The notes under the pieces: model-generated
The model's database searches: none
Seen by the model: the letters and a program-made list of their open reading frames with translations, nothing else
What the model was told of the DNA's origin: nothing
Part shown: positions 7,491-17,323 of the stretch, piece by piece
Layout of the letters: every line of letters starts with the position of its first letter
Position numbering within the stretch: the stretch's first letter is position 1
Made by a program: the position numbers and the translations under genes
From: Solibacillus sp. FSL R7-0668
GTDB taxonomy: Bacteria > Bacillota > Bacilli > Bacillales_A > Planococcaceae
NCBI RefSeq assembly: GCF_038006205.1
Contig: NZ_JBBOUU010000001.1
Span: 2,854,001 to 2,918,000 of the forward strand
Reading direction: 5' to 3'
DNA: 64,000 nt

Positions 7491-9062
7491 TTATTTTGTT
7501 TCTTTTAGACGCAGCTCCACACGGCGGATTTTGCCGGAAATTGTTTTCGGTAGCTCATCTAAAAATTCAATAATTCGTGGATATTTATAAGGCGCTGTTA
7601 GTTGCTTCACATGATTTTGTAACTCTTCAACAATTGTTGGACTATCTTTTAAACTCGCATCTCTTAAAACAATATATGCTTTTACAACATTCCCCCGTAC
7701 TTCATCGGGACTGGCTACAACTGCGCATTCTTGAACTGCTGCATGCTTCGTTAAAGCGTCCTCTACCTCGAACGGTCCAATCGTATAGCCTGACGAAATA
7801 ATGATGTCATCATTGCGCCCTTCAAACCAGAAATAGCCATCCTCATCTTTTGTTGCACGATCACCTGTTACATACCAATCACCACGGAATTGAATCGCCG
7901 TACGCTCCGGATCTTTAAAATAGCCTTTAAATAAGGCTGGGGTCGATTTATGCACAGCAATATCACCCACTTCACCCGCAACAACGACTTCACCAAATTC
8001 ATTGATTAAATCAATACGGTTACCAGGCGTTGGTTTCCCCATTGAACCTGGACGTAATTCAGTGTTCAATAATGTACCAATTAATAATGTATTTTCCGTC
8101 TGACCATAACCATCTCGTACAGTAATTTGATGCTCGCGCTTAAATATTTCAATGACTTCGCGATTTAATGGTTCACCTGCAGATACCGCACTACGCAATG
8201 CAGCTAAATTGTATGAGCCAAGCTGATCCAGTTTAGCCATCATTCGATATTCCGTTGGTGTACAGCAAAGTACATTAATTTTTTGTTGTTCAATTATTGT
8301 TAAAAATGTTTTTGCTTCGAATTTTCCTTTATAAACAAAGCCTGTTGCGCCACTACCAAGAACCGCTAAAAACGGACTCCAAATCCATTTTTGCCACCCT
8401 GGTGCAGCCGTGGCCCAAACAATATCCCCATCTTGCACACCTAGCCATTCACTTGCAGTTGTTCGTAAATGGGCAAAACCCCAACCATGTGTATGCATAG
8501 CGCCTTTTGGATTGCCGGTTGTGCCAGATGTATAAGCTAAAAATGCTAAATCGTCGGCATTTGTAGTAACCGCATTAAACTCAGTTGACTGCTCTTGCGC
8601 TAGTTCCATTAAAGATACCCAGCCCTCACGTTTATTACCAACAATAAAGCATGTAACATTCGCTAAATTTTCGACCTGCTCAAATTCTTTTATAAATTGC
8701 TCTTGCACAATAATGGCCTTTGCGCCCGAGTGTATTAAACGATAGTCAATATCTTTTGCTCGAAGCAACTCCGAGCTAGGAATAATTACCAATCCCGCCT
8801 TAAGTGCACCAATATACGACACATACGCTTCTAAACAGCGTGGCAGCATAATTAAAATAACGTCCCCTTTCGTTAATCCTTGTGCGATAAAGGCGTTAGC
8901 AGCTTGATTGGCTTTTTCAAGGAGCACTTCATATGTATAATGCACCTGCTCACCGTTTTCCTCCTGAATAATCAGTGCTGTTTTGCTATCTTTATTGCTA
9001 TGTTTTTCAAATTCATCCGCAATATTATAATTTTGCGGCGCTAATAATGATTCGTAATTCAT
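7491..9062 (-). CDS. mbcS: Acyl-CoA synthetase, MbcS/YtcI type
   Basis: This is a medium-chain or branched-chain acyl-CoA ligase of the ANL superfamily. It activates carboxylic acids through an acyl-AMP intermediate. In B. subtilis the gene at this position (ytcI) makes a methylbutyryl-CoA synthetase that feeds branched-chain fatty acids. The AMP-binding P-loop YTSGTTGNPKG, the DGYGQTE motif, the YVTGDRA hinge and the C-terminal lysine in PKTISGKIRR are all present. I place the start at the ATG at 9062: GGGGAG is 8 bases before it, while the TTG at 9068 is too close to that site. The product is 523 residues. Substrate is inferred from synteny. Confidence 0.88.
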   Translation of the reverse strand: MNYESLLAPQNYNIADEFEKHSNKDSKTALIIQEENGEQVHYTYEVLLEKANQAANAFIAQGLTKGDVILIMLPRCLEAYVSYIGALKAGLVIIPSSELLRAKDIDYRLIHSGAKAIIVQEQFIKEFEQVENLANVTCFIVGNKREGWVSLMELAQEQSTEFNAVTTNADDLAFLAYTSGTTGNPKGAMHTHGWGFAHLRTTASEWLGVQDGDIVWATAAPGWQKWIWSPFLAVLGSGATGFVYKGKFEAKTFLTIIEQQKINVLCCTPTEYRMMAKLDQLGSYNLAALRSAVSAGEPLNREVIEIFKREHQITVRDGYGQTENTLLIGTLLNTELRPGSMGKPTPGNRIDLINEFGEVVVAGEVGDIAVHKSTPALFKGYFKDPERTAIQFRGDWYVTGDRATKDEDGYFWFEGRNDDIIISSGYTIGPFEVEDALTKHAAVQECAVVASPDEVRGNVVKAYIVLRDASLKDSPTIVEELQNHVKQLTAPYKYPRIIEFLDELPKTISGKIRRVELRLKETK

Positions 9063-9177
9063 CTTCAACTCTCCCCTTTGATTGAAAAAATGATACTTAC
9101 CCTTTAAGTATAATTATTGAGCGCTATAAATACAAAAAAATTGTAAAATTATTTGGAATAATTTATTTCCTCGACGT

Positions 9178-9224
9178 CAAAAATAAAAGGAACGCCTACA
9201 TTTGTAGGCATTCCCTTTATTTTT
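9178..9224 (-). terminator. Terminator of the spore protein gene
   Basis: The core hairpin GCCTAC-ATTT-GTAGGC is flanked by AAATAAA/TTTATTT complementarity. The minus-strand tail is CCTTTTATTTTTG. Confidence 0.85.
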
Positions 9225-9226
9225 AA

Positions 9227-9436
9227 TTATTGATTTGATTTTCCGCGTAATTGTTGTTCAGCCATTTGTACAAGGCGTTTTGTAATTTCGCCACCAACTG
9301 AACCGTTTGCGCGTGATGAAGCATCTGGTCCTAATTGCACTCCGAACTCTTGTGCAATTTCGTATTTCATTTGATCAAGTGCTTGCTGTGCACCAGGTAC
9401 ACGTAATTTGTTTGAGCTACCGTTGTTGTTTGTCAT
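9227..9436 (-). CDS. Alpha/beta-type small acid-soluble spore protein
   Basis: The protein coats and protects DNA in the dormant spore and is degraded at germination. I take the ATG at 9436 (MTNNN), 7 bases after AGGAGGTGA, which gives 69 residues; the longer upstream reading is not needed. The family blocks are intact: [20 protein letters not shown] with the germination protease site around YEIA, and [14 protein letters not shown] near the C-terminus. Its position beside thiI matches sspA of B. subtilis. It is a monocistronic unit with a sigma-G promoter and its own terminator, so it should be expressed only in the forespore. Confidence 0.97.
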   Translation of the reverse strand: MTNNNGSSNKLRVPGAQQALDQMKYEIAQEFGVQLGPDASSRANGSVGGEITKRLVQMAEQQLRGKSNQ

Positions 9437-9460
9437 ATGTTGCTCACCTCCTTGTGACAT

Positions 9461-9489
9461 TAGAATGCACAGGATGAGTAATTTCATAC
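9461..9489 (-). promoter_or_regulatory. Sigma-G promoter of the spore protein gene
   Basis: On the minus strand GTATG (-35, consensus GHATR) is followed after 17 bases by CATTCTA (-10, consensus CATNMTA). Both elements match fully, and the site sits 25 bases before the start codon of a classic sigma-G target. Confidence 0.82.
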
Positions 9490-9548
9490 ACGTTTAAAAA
9501 CAGGTAAATCCTACTTCTAATAGGAAATGAGCAACAACCTTTCACAAA

Positions 9549-10760
9549 TTATAGCAAGTCTGCGAATTGGTCCTGTTTTGCTTCCTTTTGTGGGAAGCTA
9601 TATACTTCGCGGTTTTGTACAGCACGCTCAATTAATTCATCAAATTCCGTAAAGCTTTCAAAATGTTGAACCTTTTCTAATTTTGGCTTAGTTTTCGGAC
9701 TAGATGGCGTAAAAATCGTACAGCAATCCTCATACGGCTGAATCGATGTTTCGTACGTACCAATTTTTTCGGCAATTTTAATGATATCGTTTTTATCCGC
9801 TGAAATGAGTGGACGTAAAATAGGTGTGCTTGTGACATTATTAATTGCTGTTAGGCTTTCTAATGTTTGGGAAGCTACTTGGCCTAGGCTCTCACCTGTC
9901 ACAATTCCTAATGCACCAATCTCTTCTCGCACACGGTCTGCTACTTTCATCATCATACGACGTGTTGACGTCATCGACATATTGTCTGGAACAGCATCTT
10001 TAACCGCTACTTGTAATTCCGTAAATGGAATCACGAATAAACGGACGCGCGCACCAAATTTTGTTAATTCATTGGCTAGGTCTTTTACTTTTTGCAATGC
10101 ATTATCGCTTGTATATGGTGGACTAAAGAAATGAATGGCATCAATGCGAACACCGCGCTTCATCATTAAATAGCCTGCCACTGGACTATCAATCCCACCC
10201 GAAAGCATGAGCAGTGATTTACCATTTGAACCAATTGGCATACCACCAGCACCAGGAATTACCTGTGCCATCATATAAATAGCATCTTCACGTACTTCAA
10301 TACGTAATGCCACTTCCGGATTTTTCACTTGCACTTTAAAATTCGGGAACTGTGGAAGCAACATCGCACCCATTTCACGCTGTAATTCATGCGTATTTAA
10401 CGGAAATGATTTATCGGTACGGTGCACTTCTACTTTAAATGTCACTAGCTCACGCTCACGATAATCCTCTAAAATTTCAACTGCTAATGCCTTCATGACA
10501 TCTAAATCTTTTTCACAAGAAGCAACCGGACTGAAGGATTGGATACCAAATACATTTGGCAAACGCTCCATTAATACATCGAATTTTTCTTTGTTTTCAA
10601 TTTCGATAAACATACGATCACGTTCAGCACGAATTTTAAGTGGTGCAATATCATGGAATGAATAACGCACATTATCACGTAAACGGCTAATAAAATCTTT
10701 TTTGTTTCGACCCTTCGTCGATAATTCACCGTAGCGAATTAATATTTCTTTAAAAATCAT
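9549..10760 (-). CDS. thiI: tRNA 4-thiouridine sulfurtransferase ThiI
   Basis: ThiI adenylates U8 of tRNA and transfers sulfur to make 4-thiouridine; the persulfide comes from a cysteine desulfurase. An N-terminal ferredoxin-like/THUMP region (about 1-165) is followed by the PP-loop domain with SGGIDSPVAG. At 403 residues it has no C-terminal rhodanese domain, as usual in Bacilli. The start codon overlaps the stop of the upstream desulfurase gene by four bases, which couples the two translationally. This is the NifZ-ThiI pair known from B. subtilis. Confidence 0.96.
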   Translation of the reverse strand: MIFKEILIRYGELSTKGRNKKDFISRLRDNVRYSFHDIAPLKIRAERDRMFIEIENKEKFDVLMERLPNVFGIQSFSPVASCEKDLDVMKALAVEILEDYRERELVTFKVEVHRTDKSFPLNTHELQREMGAMLLPQFPNFKVQVKNPEVALRIEVREDAIYMMAQVIPGAGGMPIGSNGKSLLMLSGGIDSPVAGYLMMKRGVRIDAIHFFSPPYTSDNALQKVKDLANELTKFGARVRLFVIPFTELQVAVKDAVPDNMSMTSTRRMMMKVADRVREEIGALGIVTGESLGQVASQTLESLTAINNVTSTPILRPLISADKNDIIKIAEKIGTYETSIQPYEDCCTIFTPSSPKTKPKLEKVQHFESFTEFDELIERAVQNREVYSFPQKEAKQDQFADLL

Positions 10761-11905
10761 GCTGTAATTTCTCCTTTTAACTCTTTCATCACTGCTATAA
10801 ATTGCTTTTTAAATGCTTCAATATCTGCATTTGTATTATTGGCGCCAAAGCTAAGACGTAACACACCATTTTTAAAACGGCTATCCATATTTAATGCTTC
10901 GACAACATGGCTTGTTTTAGTTTGTTTAGATGAACATGCACTAGACGTCGACACAATAATGTCACGTTTTTGTAGCGCATTAATTAATACCTCACCCTTT
11001 AAACCCCTTACACTGAAACTCATAATATGTGGTGCACCGTCACGAGAGGATAATACATGTATTTCTTCACCGAATCTAGCAAAGAAATCATGTAAATCAT
11101 TGGCCCATTTTCGATAGTTTTCCACATGTTGTGGCATTGCTTCGATGGCTAATCGTGCAGCTTTGGCCATTGCAACTGCTTGAGGTACGGCAACTGTACC
11201 ACTACGTAAACCAAATTCTTGACCACCACCAACGATAAATGGCTTTACTTGTGGCTTTTTGCGGAAGGCTAACACACCCGTTCCTTTTAATGCATGAATT
11301 TTATGACCCGAAATCGATAGTAAATCTGGCCCTTTTTCATCATTAAATCGAATTGGTAATTTTCCAAAGCTTTGGATGGCATCAACATGGAACATTGCTT
11401 GGCATGTTTCGTGAATCATTTCAGCAGCCTGCTCGATTGGCTGAATGGCCCCCATTTCATTATTGACATGCATTATGCTGACGATAATTGTATCTTTACG
11501 CAACTTGGCGCGTAATTCATCTAATGAAATAATACCTTGTTTGTCGACTTTTAAATAATCGATTTCGTAGCCTTCAGATGCAAGACGCTTTGTTGCTTCT
11601 AAAATGGATGGGTGTTCGACTTCTGTTGTAATGATGTGCTTCCCGCGAAATTCACTTGATTTTGCTAAACCATAGAGCGCGGCATTATTCGACTCTGTAC
11701 CTCCTGCGGTAAAGAGTACATTTTTTTCATCTGTATTTAAAAGTTGTGCTAGCTGTTCACGTGCTTTTGTCAGTAAGGCATTGGACTCAACACCTGCTTT
11801 ATGAATAGATGACGGATTCGCAAAGTATTGTTCATTTACTTGAATAAATGCTGCTAGTACTTCTTTGTGCGGCTTTGTCGTCGCACTATTATCTAAATAG
11901 ATCAT
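10757..11905 (-). CDS. Cysteine desulfurase, NifS/IscS family (NifZ-type)
   Basis: This PLP enzyme takes sulfur from cysteine, forming alanine and an enzyme persulfide. In B. subtilis the orthologue next to thiI (NifZ) is the dedicated sulfur donor for tRNA thiolation. The PLP lysine is Lys202 in SGHKIHALKG. The persulfide-forming cysteine is Cys324 in SSACSSK, on the short C-terminal loop typical of IscS-like enzymes. Length is 382. It is first in the two-gene operon with thiI, and AAGAAGG lies ahead of the ATG. Confidence 0.94.
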   Translation of the reverse strand: MIYLDNSATTKPHKEVLAAFIQVNEQYFANPSSIHKAGVESNALLTKAREQLAQLLNTDEKNVLFTAGGTESNNAALYGLAKSSEFRGKHIITTEVEHPSILEATKRLASEGYEIDYLKVDKQGIISLDELRAKLRKDTIIVSIMHVNNEMGAIQPIEQAAEMIHETCQAMFHVDAIQSFGKLPIRFNDEKGPDLLSISGHKIHALKGTGVLAFRKKPQVKPFIVGGGQEFGLRSGTVAVPQAVAMAKAARLAIEAMPQHVENYRKWANDLHDFFARFGEEIHVLSSRDGAPHIMSFSVRGLKGEVLINALQKRDIIVSTSSACSSKQTKTSHVVEALNMDSRFKNGVLRLSFGANNTNADIEAFKKQFIAVMKELKGEITA

Positions 11906-11935
11906 GTTTCATACCTTCTTTATTAAACTAGTTTC

Positions 11936-11985
11936 CGAAAGAAAAAGGGCTCGTTCCGAAAAATCCTCCCGAACTGCCCTTTATC
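11936..11985 (-). terminator. Terminator of ezrA
   Basis: AAAGGGC/GCCCTTT arms with an inner GTTC/GAAC pair form the stem. The minus-strand tail is CCCTTTTTCTTTC. It lies between the ezrA stop and the desulfurase gene. Confidence 0.75.
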
Positions 11986-12037
11986 TTTATGCTTCTATAT
12001 TATACCGCTAAAATTCACAACATGTAACCGTTAATGC

Positions 12038-13741
12038 TTATGAATTTGTTAGCAATTGTTCCTGCACCAATTCTTCAATACGTTTAATCGCGTTTGAATC
12101 GACCATTTCCACTGCTTTCGCGGCATCTTCAAGCGCCTTTACATAGCGGAAGTTTTTAAATGCTTCCTCTGCATCTAGTAAGCTTTCATGTACTTGACGG
12201 TTGCCTGCACGGTAGCGATTACCAAATTGAATTAAGCGCTCAATAATTAAGACATTTTCAATCATTTCTTGTGCCTTGTCATGTGTTTCTTCAATCGATT
12301 GCTTTGCTGTTAATAAATGCTGATTCACTTGATTAATATTTAACGGAACTTCTTGCAAACTTTGAATAACGATGTAAATACGTTCTTCTGCTTCTTCTAA
12401 TCGTGCATCCATTTCTTCTGGAATACCTGGAATATTCGCACGGTTCAGTAGACGCTCTGTATTTTGTAATGTCCGCTTTAACGCGTCTAAATCAGCGCGT
12501 GCTTTATTTTCATCGATACGTAGATTTTTTAACTGGTTCGAGAAGCGCTCTTGCTCCTCTGCAATACGTTCGATTTCTTCCGTAATTTCTGTAAGCTCCT
12601 CTTGTAAGCTCGAGTACGCTGATTTTTCTTCCTGTACACGCATCGACAAGATTTCGTAACGCTTTTGCAATACTTCTAAATGTTTTAAACCTACTTTTGG
12701 GATTTCAGCTTCTTTTTCTTGCAAACGATAGCTATGCTGCACATACTCGACTTCGTTACTGATGTCCTTCGTTAAGCGCATCACCTCAGTAATGGTATTA
12801 AACATGCCTGAGCAATGGCGCTCTACATATTTACGCGACATAACCTCTTTTTCTAGTAAATCATAGAAATGATCGATTTCATCATTAATGGCCTGAATAC
12901 GTGGTGACACTGCTTGTAAGTTAAGTTCAGCAATTGCTGCTTTTAATGTAATAAGCTCTTTGTCTAATGCATCTAAGTATTCGGTTAGCTCTAAATGGCG
13001 TAAATAATAGTTTTGCTCTTCCATTTCACGCTGACCATTTCGTAATTCATGAATCGCCGTTGGAATTTTTGTTTGAATTTCTGTTAACAATGTCGGGACT
13101 TCATTGAGCAAGTTAAAAATTTCTTGTGCTTCACTATTTAGCTGGAGCACAATCTCACGTGCCTGTAGGTAGTTTCCTTCTTTTGTTAATTCATCGAACT
13201 CTTCAAATCTAGGTGAAAATTGCTCCAATCGCTGTTCTAGCCCTTCTAATGCCGGGCCAAATGAATGCTGATGCGCTAAGATTGTTTTACGCGCTGACCG
13301 GTAATATTCTTTTAATTGCTCCATTTCGATGCGATTTTTCTCTTCACTTCCGATTAACTCGTCCAGCTCCGCAATAATTTGGACACGAACTTGCTCACAT
13401 TGTGTTAATTGTTGTTCAATTTCACGCTCTGTAGTGGAAGCTTTTCTAAATTGAAAGCGATCAATATGTTCTTCTGCATCAAATAGCAATTCATCTACTT
13501 TTGGAATTTGCTTATCCATGACATCTAGCCAACGATTGCGCCAGTTTTCAAATAACTCCTCTGTTTGACCATTCATATTGAGTGCCTTCACTTTTGCTAA
13601 TTCTTCAAAAATCGGATAATGTTGAATTTGTAATTTTTCTTTATCTAATCGTCCTATTTCTGCATTATGCTTACGTCGCACTACTAAGCCGGCTATTAAT
13701 AATGCTAATAGTATGACGACAACAATGATGATATACTCCAT
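12038..13741 (-). CDS. ezrA: Septation ring formation regulator EzrA
   Basis: EzrA is a membrane-anchored, spectrin-like protein. It restricts FtsZ ring formation to mid-cell and recruits cell-wall enzymes. A single N-terminal transmembrane helix (residues 3-22) is followed directly by basic residues RRKH. More than 500 residues of almost continuous coiled-coil/helical-bundle sequence come next, rich in Glu, Gln, Leu and Lys. The length of 567 is normal for the family. AGGGGG precedes the ATG. It is a single gene flanked by its own terminator and by divergent hisJ, as in B. subtilis. Confidence 0.96.
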   Translation of the reverse strand: MEYIIIVVVILLALLIAGLVVRRKHNAEIGRLDKEKLQIQHYPIFEELAKVKALNMNGQTEELFENWRNRWLDVMDKQIPKVDELLFDAEEHIDRFQFRKASTTEREIEQQLTQCEQVRVQIIAELDELIGSEEKNRIEMEQLKEYYRSARKTILAHQHSFGPALEGLEQRLEQFSPRFEEFDELTKEGNYLQAREIVLQLNSEAQEIFNLLNEVPTLLTEIQTKIPTAIHELRNGQREMEEQNYYLRHLELTEYLDALDKELITLKAAIAELNLQAVSPRIQAINDEIDHFYDLLEKEVMSRKYVERHCSGMFNTITEVMRLTKDISNEVEYVQHSYRLQEKEAEIPKVGLKHLEVLQKRYEILSMRVQEEKSAYSSLQEELTEITEEIERIAEEQERFSNQLKNLRIDENKARADLDALKRTLQNTERLLNRANIPGIPEEMDARLEEAEERIYIVIQSLQEVPLNINQVNQHLLTAKQSIEETHDKAQEMIENVLIIERLIQFGNRYRAGNRQVHESLLDAEEAFKNFRYVKALEDAAKAVEMVDSNAIKRIEELVQEQLLTNS

Positions 13742-13881
13742 TGTAAGCCCCCTAATCCCAAAAAAAAATCAATAAATTGGCTATATACGTATTACTAATA
13801 ATAACATGTTTTTGGGGATTTGTTTAACTATTTACAGGTTTTTTTACTTCGAGATACCCTTATTATCAAAGGAGGACCCTT

Positions 13882-14688
13882 ATGAGAAAGAGAGATGGCC
13901 ATATACATACACCTTTTTGCCCACATGGTTCAGAGGATTCTTTAGAAAAATACATTACTAAAGCAATAGATGAAGGATTCACTGAAATTACGTTCACCGA
14001 GCACGCACCACTACCAATTTCGTTTGTCGACCCTACACCTGACAAAGATAGTGGCATGAAGCCTGAATTGCTCGAAGCTTATTTTGAACAATTACACTTA
14101 TTAAAAGAACATTATAAAAAGCAAATTATTATTAATATCGGATTGGAAATCGATTATATTGTCGGATTTGAGCAGCAAACCCGAAATTTTTTGACTGAAA
14201 TAGGTCCAATGCTGGATGATGCCATTCTTTCGGTACATTTCTTACAGCATGCGGGGAACTATACATGCATCGATTTTTCTGAGAATGTGTATTTACAATT
14301 CGCGGAACAAGTTGGTGGCATTGAAGCAATGTATAATCTTTATTATGAAACCGTGAAGCAATCAATCGTAGCAGATTTAGGACCTTACAAACCAAGACGT
14401 ATCGGGCATCCTACACTAATTCATAAATTCCAGCTTGCCCATAACCAATCCATTAACGATCGTGCACAAATTGAAGCAGTATTACAGCTCATGAAAACGC
14501 ACGGCTATGAACTTGATTTCAATAGTGCGGGATTAAGTAAAATGTATTGTCAGGAGCCCTATCCAAATTATGAATATGCGGCTTTTGCTAAGCAAATTGG
14601 TATCCCAATTGTTTTTGGGTCCGATGCGCACACAGCTAAAGATTTACATCAGCATTATGATGCTTTACAACAAAAACTATCTTTTTAA
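13882..14688 (+). CDS. hisJ: Histidinol-phosphatase, PHP family
   Basis: The enzyme hydrolyses L-histidinol phosphate to histidinol, the penultimate step of histidine synthesis, using a trinuclear metal centre. The PHP signatures are present: an N-terminal HIHTPFCPHG, then FTEHAP, LSVHFL, RIGHP and the C-terminal GSDAHTAKDL. At 268 residues it is the Bacillus type rather than the HisB phosphatase. AAAGGAGG stands 7 bases before the ATG. It is the first of two co-directional genes. The rest of the his pathway is not in the window, which is also the case at this locus in B. subtilis. Confidence 0.93.
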   Translation: MRKRDGHIHTPFCPHGSEDSLEKYITKAIDEGFTEITFTEHAPLPISFVDPTPDKDSGMKPELLEAYFEQLHLLKEHYKKQIIINIGLEIDYIVGFEQQTRNFLTEIGPMLDDAILSVHFLQHAGNYTCIDFSENVYLQFAEQVGGIEAMYNLYYETVKQSIVADLGPYKPRRIGHPTLIHKFQLAHNQSINDRAQIEAVLQLMKTHGYELDFNSAGLSKMYCQEPYPNYEYAAFAKQIGIPIVFGSDAHTAKDLHQHYDALQQKLSF

Positions 14689-14703
14689 TTTTGGAGGCTT
14701 TTT

Positions 14704-15183
14704 ATGTTTGCAAAAACAACTTACAGTGGCACCCTTGCCGAGCAATATGAGTTACTATCAAAACAATTAGAAGCACTTTGTCAGGGGGAATCTGATGCCA
14801 TCGCCAATTATAGTAATGCATCTGCTTTACTCAACCAGTTTTTAACAGACATTAACTGGGTCGGCTTTTACTTTATGAAAGCTGGGGAACTTGTACTTGG
14901 TCCGTTCCAGGGCTTACCTGCATGTGTACGTATTCCAGTTGGGCGTGGTGTTTGCGGAACAACCGTTGCCAACAAGGAAACCATTGTCGTTGATGATGTA
15001 CACGCGTTTCCCGGTCATATCGCTTGTGACGCTGCGTCCAAATCTGAAATCGTGATTCCCCTTATCCAAAACGATGAGGTGATTGGTGTATTAGATATCG
15101 ATAGTCCTATTGAAGCTCGCTTTCGTCCAGACGATCGAGCAGGCTTAGAAAATTTTGTGTCTGTTTTGCTAAAGCATATTTAA
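14704..15183 (+). CDS. msrC: GAF-type free methionine-(R)-sulfoxide reductase
   Basis: This enzyme reduces free (not protein-bound) methionine-R-sulfoxide in the cytoplasm. The whole protein is one GAF domain of 159 residues. The three redox cysteines are Cys74 (LPACVRI), Cys84 (GVCGT) and Cys108 (HIACD). Their spacing of 10 and 24 residues is that of the characterised Escherichia coli enzyme. It starts 15 bases after hisJ with a GGAGG site and is therefore in the same transcript. It corresponds to B. subtilis YtsP. Confidence 0.93.
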   Translation: MFAKTTYSGTLAEQYELLSKQLEALCQGESDAIANYSNASALLNQFLTDINWVGFYFMKAGELVLGPFQGLPACVRIPVGRGVCGTTVANKETIVVDDVHAFPGHIACDAASKSEIVIPLIQNDEVIGVLDIDSPIEARFRPDDRAGLENFVSVLLKHI

Positions 15184-15188
15184 AATAG

Positions 15189-15220
15189 GAAAAGCTCCCC
15201 ACGCATGTGGAGAGCTTTTT
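15189..15220. terminator. Bidirectional terminator between msrC and the GGDEF gene
   Basis: A stem AAAAGCTC/GAGCTTTT with an inner CCAC-GCAT-GTGG hairpin is followed by T on the plus strand and preceded by A on the left. It touches the stop codon of the convergent gene. Confidence 0.85.
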
Positions 15221-17075
15221 AGCACTGTATTTGCATTGTTTCTTCAAATAAACAATAACGATTTTTACCATTGCGTTTTGCGCTATACAATGCTGTATCT
15301 GCTTGTAAAAAGATATCTTGAAAATCTGGACGCGCATGACGATTCCAAGTAATAAGCCCTGCAGAGATCGTAACCGATGGATTCGTCTTCTTTGGGACAG
15401 CCTCTACAATGGACTGGGCAATTTTTAATGCTTCGTGCTCTAAAATATTTGGAATATAGACAGCGAGCTCTTCCCCACCCCATCGTGAACAAATACCGCG
15501 TGTACCAATTTGATGTTCGAGTTGCGAGCTTATTTGAATGAGCACTTCATCACCAATTTGGTGGCCAAAAGAGTCGTTTATCTTTTTAAAATTATCAATA
15601 TCAATTAGTAAAAACATCCCCGAATCATCTTTTTGAATCGACTGCTCCACATAATTATCCGAAAATCGGCGCGCATACAGCTTTGTTAAATGATCACGGT
15701 CAACCATATCTTGCAAACGGTCGCGTAAAATCGAGTTCGAAATTGCAAGTGATGAATGATGGATTAATGATTGCATTAATTTAAAGCTGTCAAACGAGAA
15801 GAAATAAGGCTCCTCATGTAAAACGATACTAAAGCCAATAATTTTTTCTTCAACAATCATAGGAATTACCATAATGGATTTAAACGGAATTTCCTCATCG
15901 ATCAGTCGACTAAAATCCGCAATAAACAAAGAATCTTGCGTCACTTCAAAATGCTGTTCGATATGCTCAATATAAATGTGACTCGCTTCTTGTCGGAAGA
16001 AATTTGTGCATGCTTCCGTTGAATTAAATTGGTCCCCCTCCTTGAAAAAGAAACCAACCTCATGTGGTTGAACCGACTTTTGTAGCTGCTTTTGTAAAAA
16101 AAGTAGCATTTCATTAATCGATAGCTTCATATTCATTCGATGCGATGTTTCATTTATAAGCTGTAAGTCACTTACTAAACGATGAGATTGATGATATAAT
16201 TTTGCATTTTCGAGTGCATTACCTGAAGCATGTGCTAACATACGAATAAACTCTTTTTCTGTTGTAGAAAAAGTATATTTTAATGGGGCTTTTACCTGTA
16301 AAATACCGTATATTGCTTGTCGACCTTTCATAGGTGCATTCAGTAAGCAACGATTTAATTCAAGTGCATTATCCACTTTCATTTTTCCAGACACAAAGGC
16401 TTCAATCGTTGACGGACGCTCTGATAAATAATCAAACGGCTTAATATGAACGCGTGTTTGACGATCTTGGTCATTCGATAAAATCAACTCTACTTCAAAA
16501 TTTGCGAAGTTTTCTTTAATCGTCACCAGTACATTTTCTAAAATAGCATCAATATCCATTGTTGAATGGAATAAGTCCGTGATACTATATAATTTACGGT
16601 ATTTATTTTCGTTTGCTCGTAAATTATAATTATGGAGTAAAAATTGATATACTTTTGTTATTTCTTGTACAAGTTGCAATGGAAATTGTGCTGGTTTTTC
16701 AGCGGCTTCAACTTTAAAAATAACCAAGCCTAAAATAGAGTCTTCCTCCATTAACGGCAATATATGTGTATGATGTTGGAAATAAGTTTGTTTTTGCACT
16801 ATCCTCGGTATTTCAATAATGTGGTGATTTGTTAATAATGGTTGGACATCCTTTAATGAAAGTTCATTTAAAAACGGATAATCTGTATGATTTGGTTTCA
16901 ATGAATTCTCATTCACCTGAAATAAAAAGCTGTCTTGCATCGCAAAATATTTATTTAATCCATAAGCCAACAAACTAAAATAATCATTAAAGATAGTTAG
17001 TTTATCTTTGGAATCGATACAGAGACTTAACATTTCGGATTTAAATTGATCAACCAATAGTTGATAATCTGTCAT
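15219..17075 (-). CDS. dgcP: GAF-GGDEF diguanylate cyclase (DgcP/YtrP-like)
   Basis: The protein makes the second messenger cyclic di-GMP from two GTP. About 450 N-terminal residues hold GAF-like sensor domains, with an FIRMLAHASGNALENA-type helix in the middle one. A C-terminal GGDEF domain follows, with DIDNFKKINDSFGH and the signature GGEEL at residues 533-537. Glu in place of Asp at the third position is compatible with activity. The inhibitory I-site (RxxD five residues upstream) is absent: GTRG stands there. There is no membrane segment, so it is cytosolic. Length and position match B. subtilis ytrP (dgcP). The ligand of the GAF domains is unknown. Confidence 0.92.
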   Translation of the reverse strand: MTDYQLLVDQFKSEMLSLCIDSKDKLTIFNDYFSLLAYGLNKYFAMQDSFLFQVNENSLKPNHTDYPFLNELSLKDVQPLLTNHHIIEIPRIVQKQTYFQHHTHILPLMEEDSILGLVIFKVEAAEKPAQFPLQLVQEITKVYQFLLHNYNLRANENKYRKLYSITDLFHSTMDIDAILENVLVTIKENFANFEVELILSNDQDRQTRVHIKPFDYLSERPSTIEAFVSGKMKVDNALELNRCLLNAPMKGRQAIYGILQVKAPLKYTFSTTEKEFIRMLAHASGNALENAKLYHQSHRLVSDLQLINETSHRMNMKLSINEMLLFLQKQLQKSVQPHEVGFFFKEGDQFNSTEACTNFFRQEASHIYIEHIEQHFEVTQDSLFIADFSRLIDEEIPFKSIMVIPMIVEEKIIGFSIVLHEEPYFFSFDSFKLMQSLIHHSSLAISNSILRDRLQDMVDRDHLTKLYARRFSDNYVEQSIQKDDSGMFLLIDIDNFKKINDSFGHQIGDEVLIQISSQLEHQIGTRGICSRWGGEELAVYIPNILEHEALKIAQSIVEAVPKKTNPSVTISAGLITWNRHARPDFQDIFLQADTALYSAKRNGKNRYCLFEETMQIQC

Positions 17076-17323
17076 TTAACCACCTTTTCTTTCACATTTG
17101 CGATTTACGTTATTTCTGCTTACCTCAAGTATACACAATTTAAGTCTATTTGACCATTCGTTTTTGTTATAATTTTCTAAAAAAACCTATCAAAACGTTC
17201 ATTTTATTGTCATAATAGTACTTTATTCGAATTCAATTTGTTTTTTGGTAGGTAATAAATACTACAAGCCCTCCAATTTTGTGGTTCTATTTATATATAC
17301 ATTTCTATTGACAGTATAATTGG

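Noticed and set aside
9781-10134. Plus-strand frame of 117 codons inside thiI.
   Set aside because: It is entirely antisense to the conserved PP-loop region of thiI and lacks a ribosome site.
17145-17173. TTGACC followed by TATAAT upstream of rpsD.
   Set aside because: The spacing is only 12 bases; the TTGACG-N17-TACAAT pair further downstream is a much better promoter.
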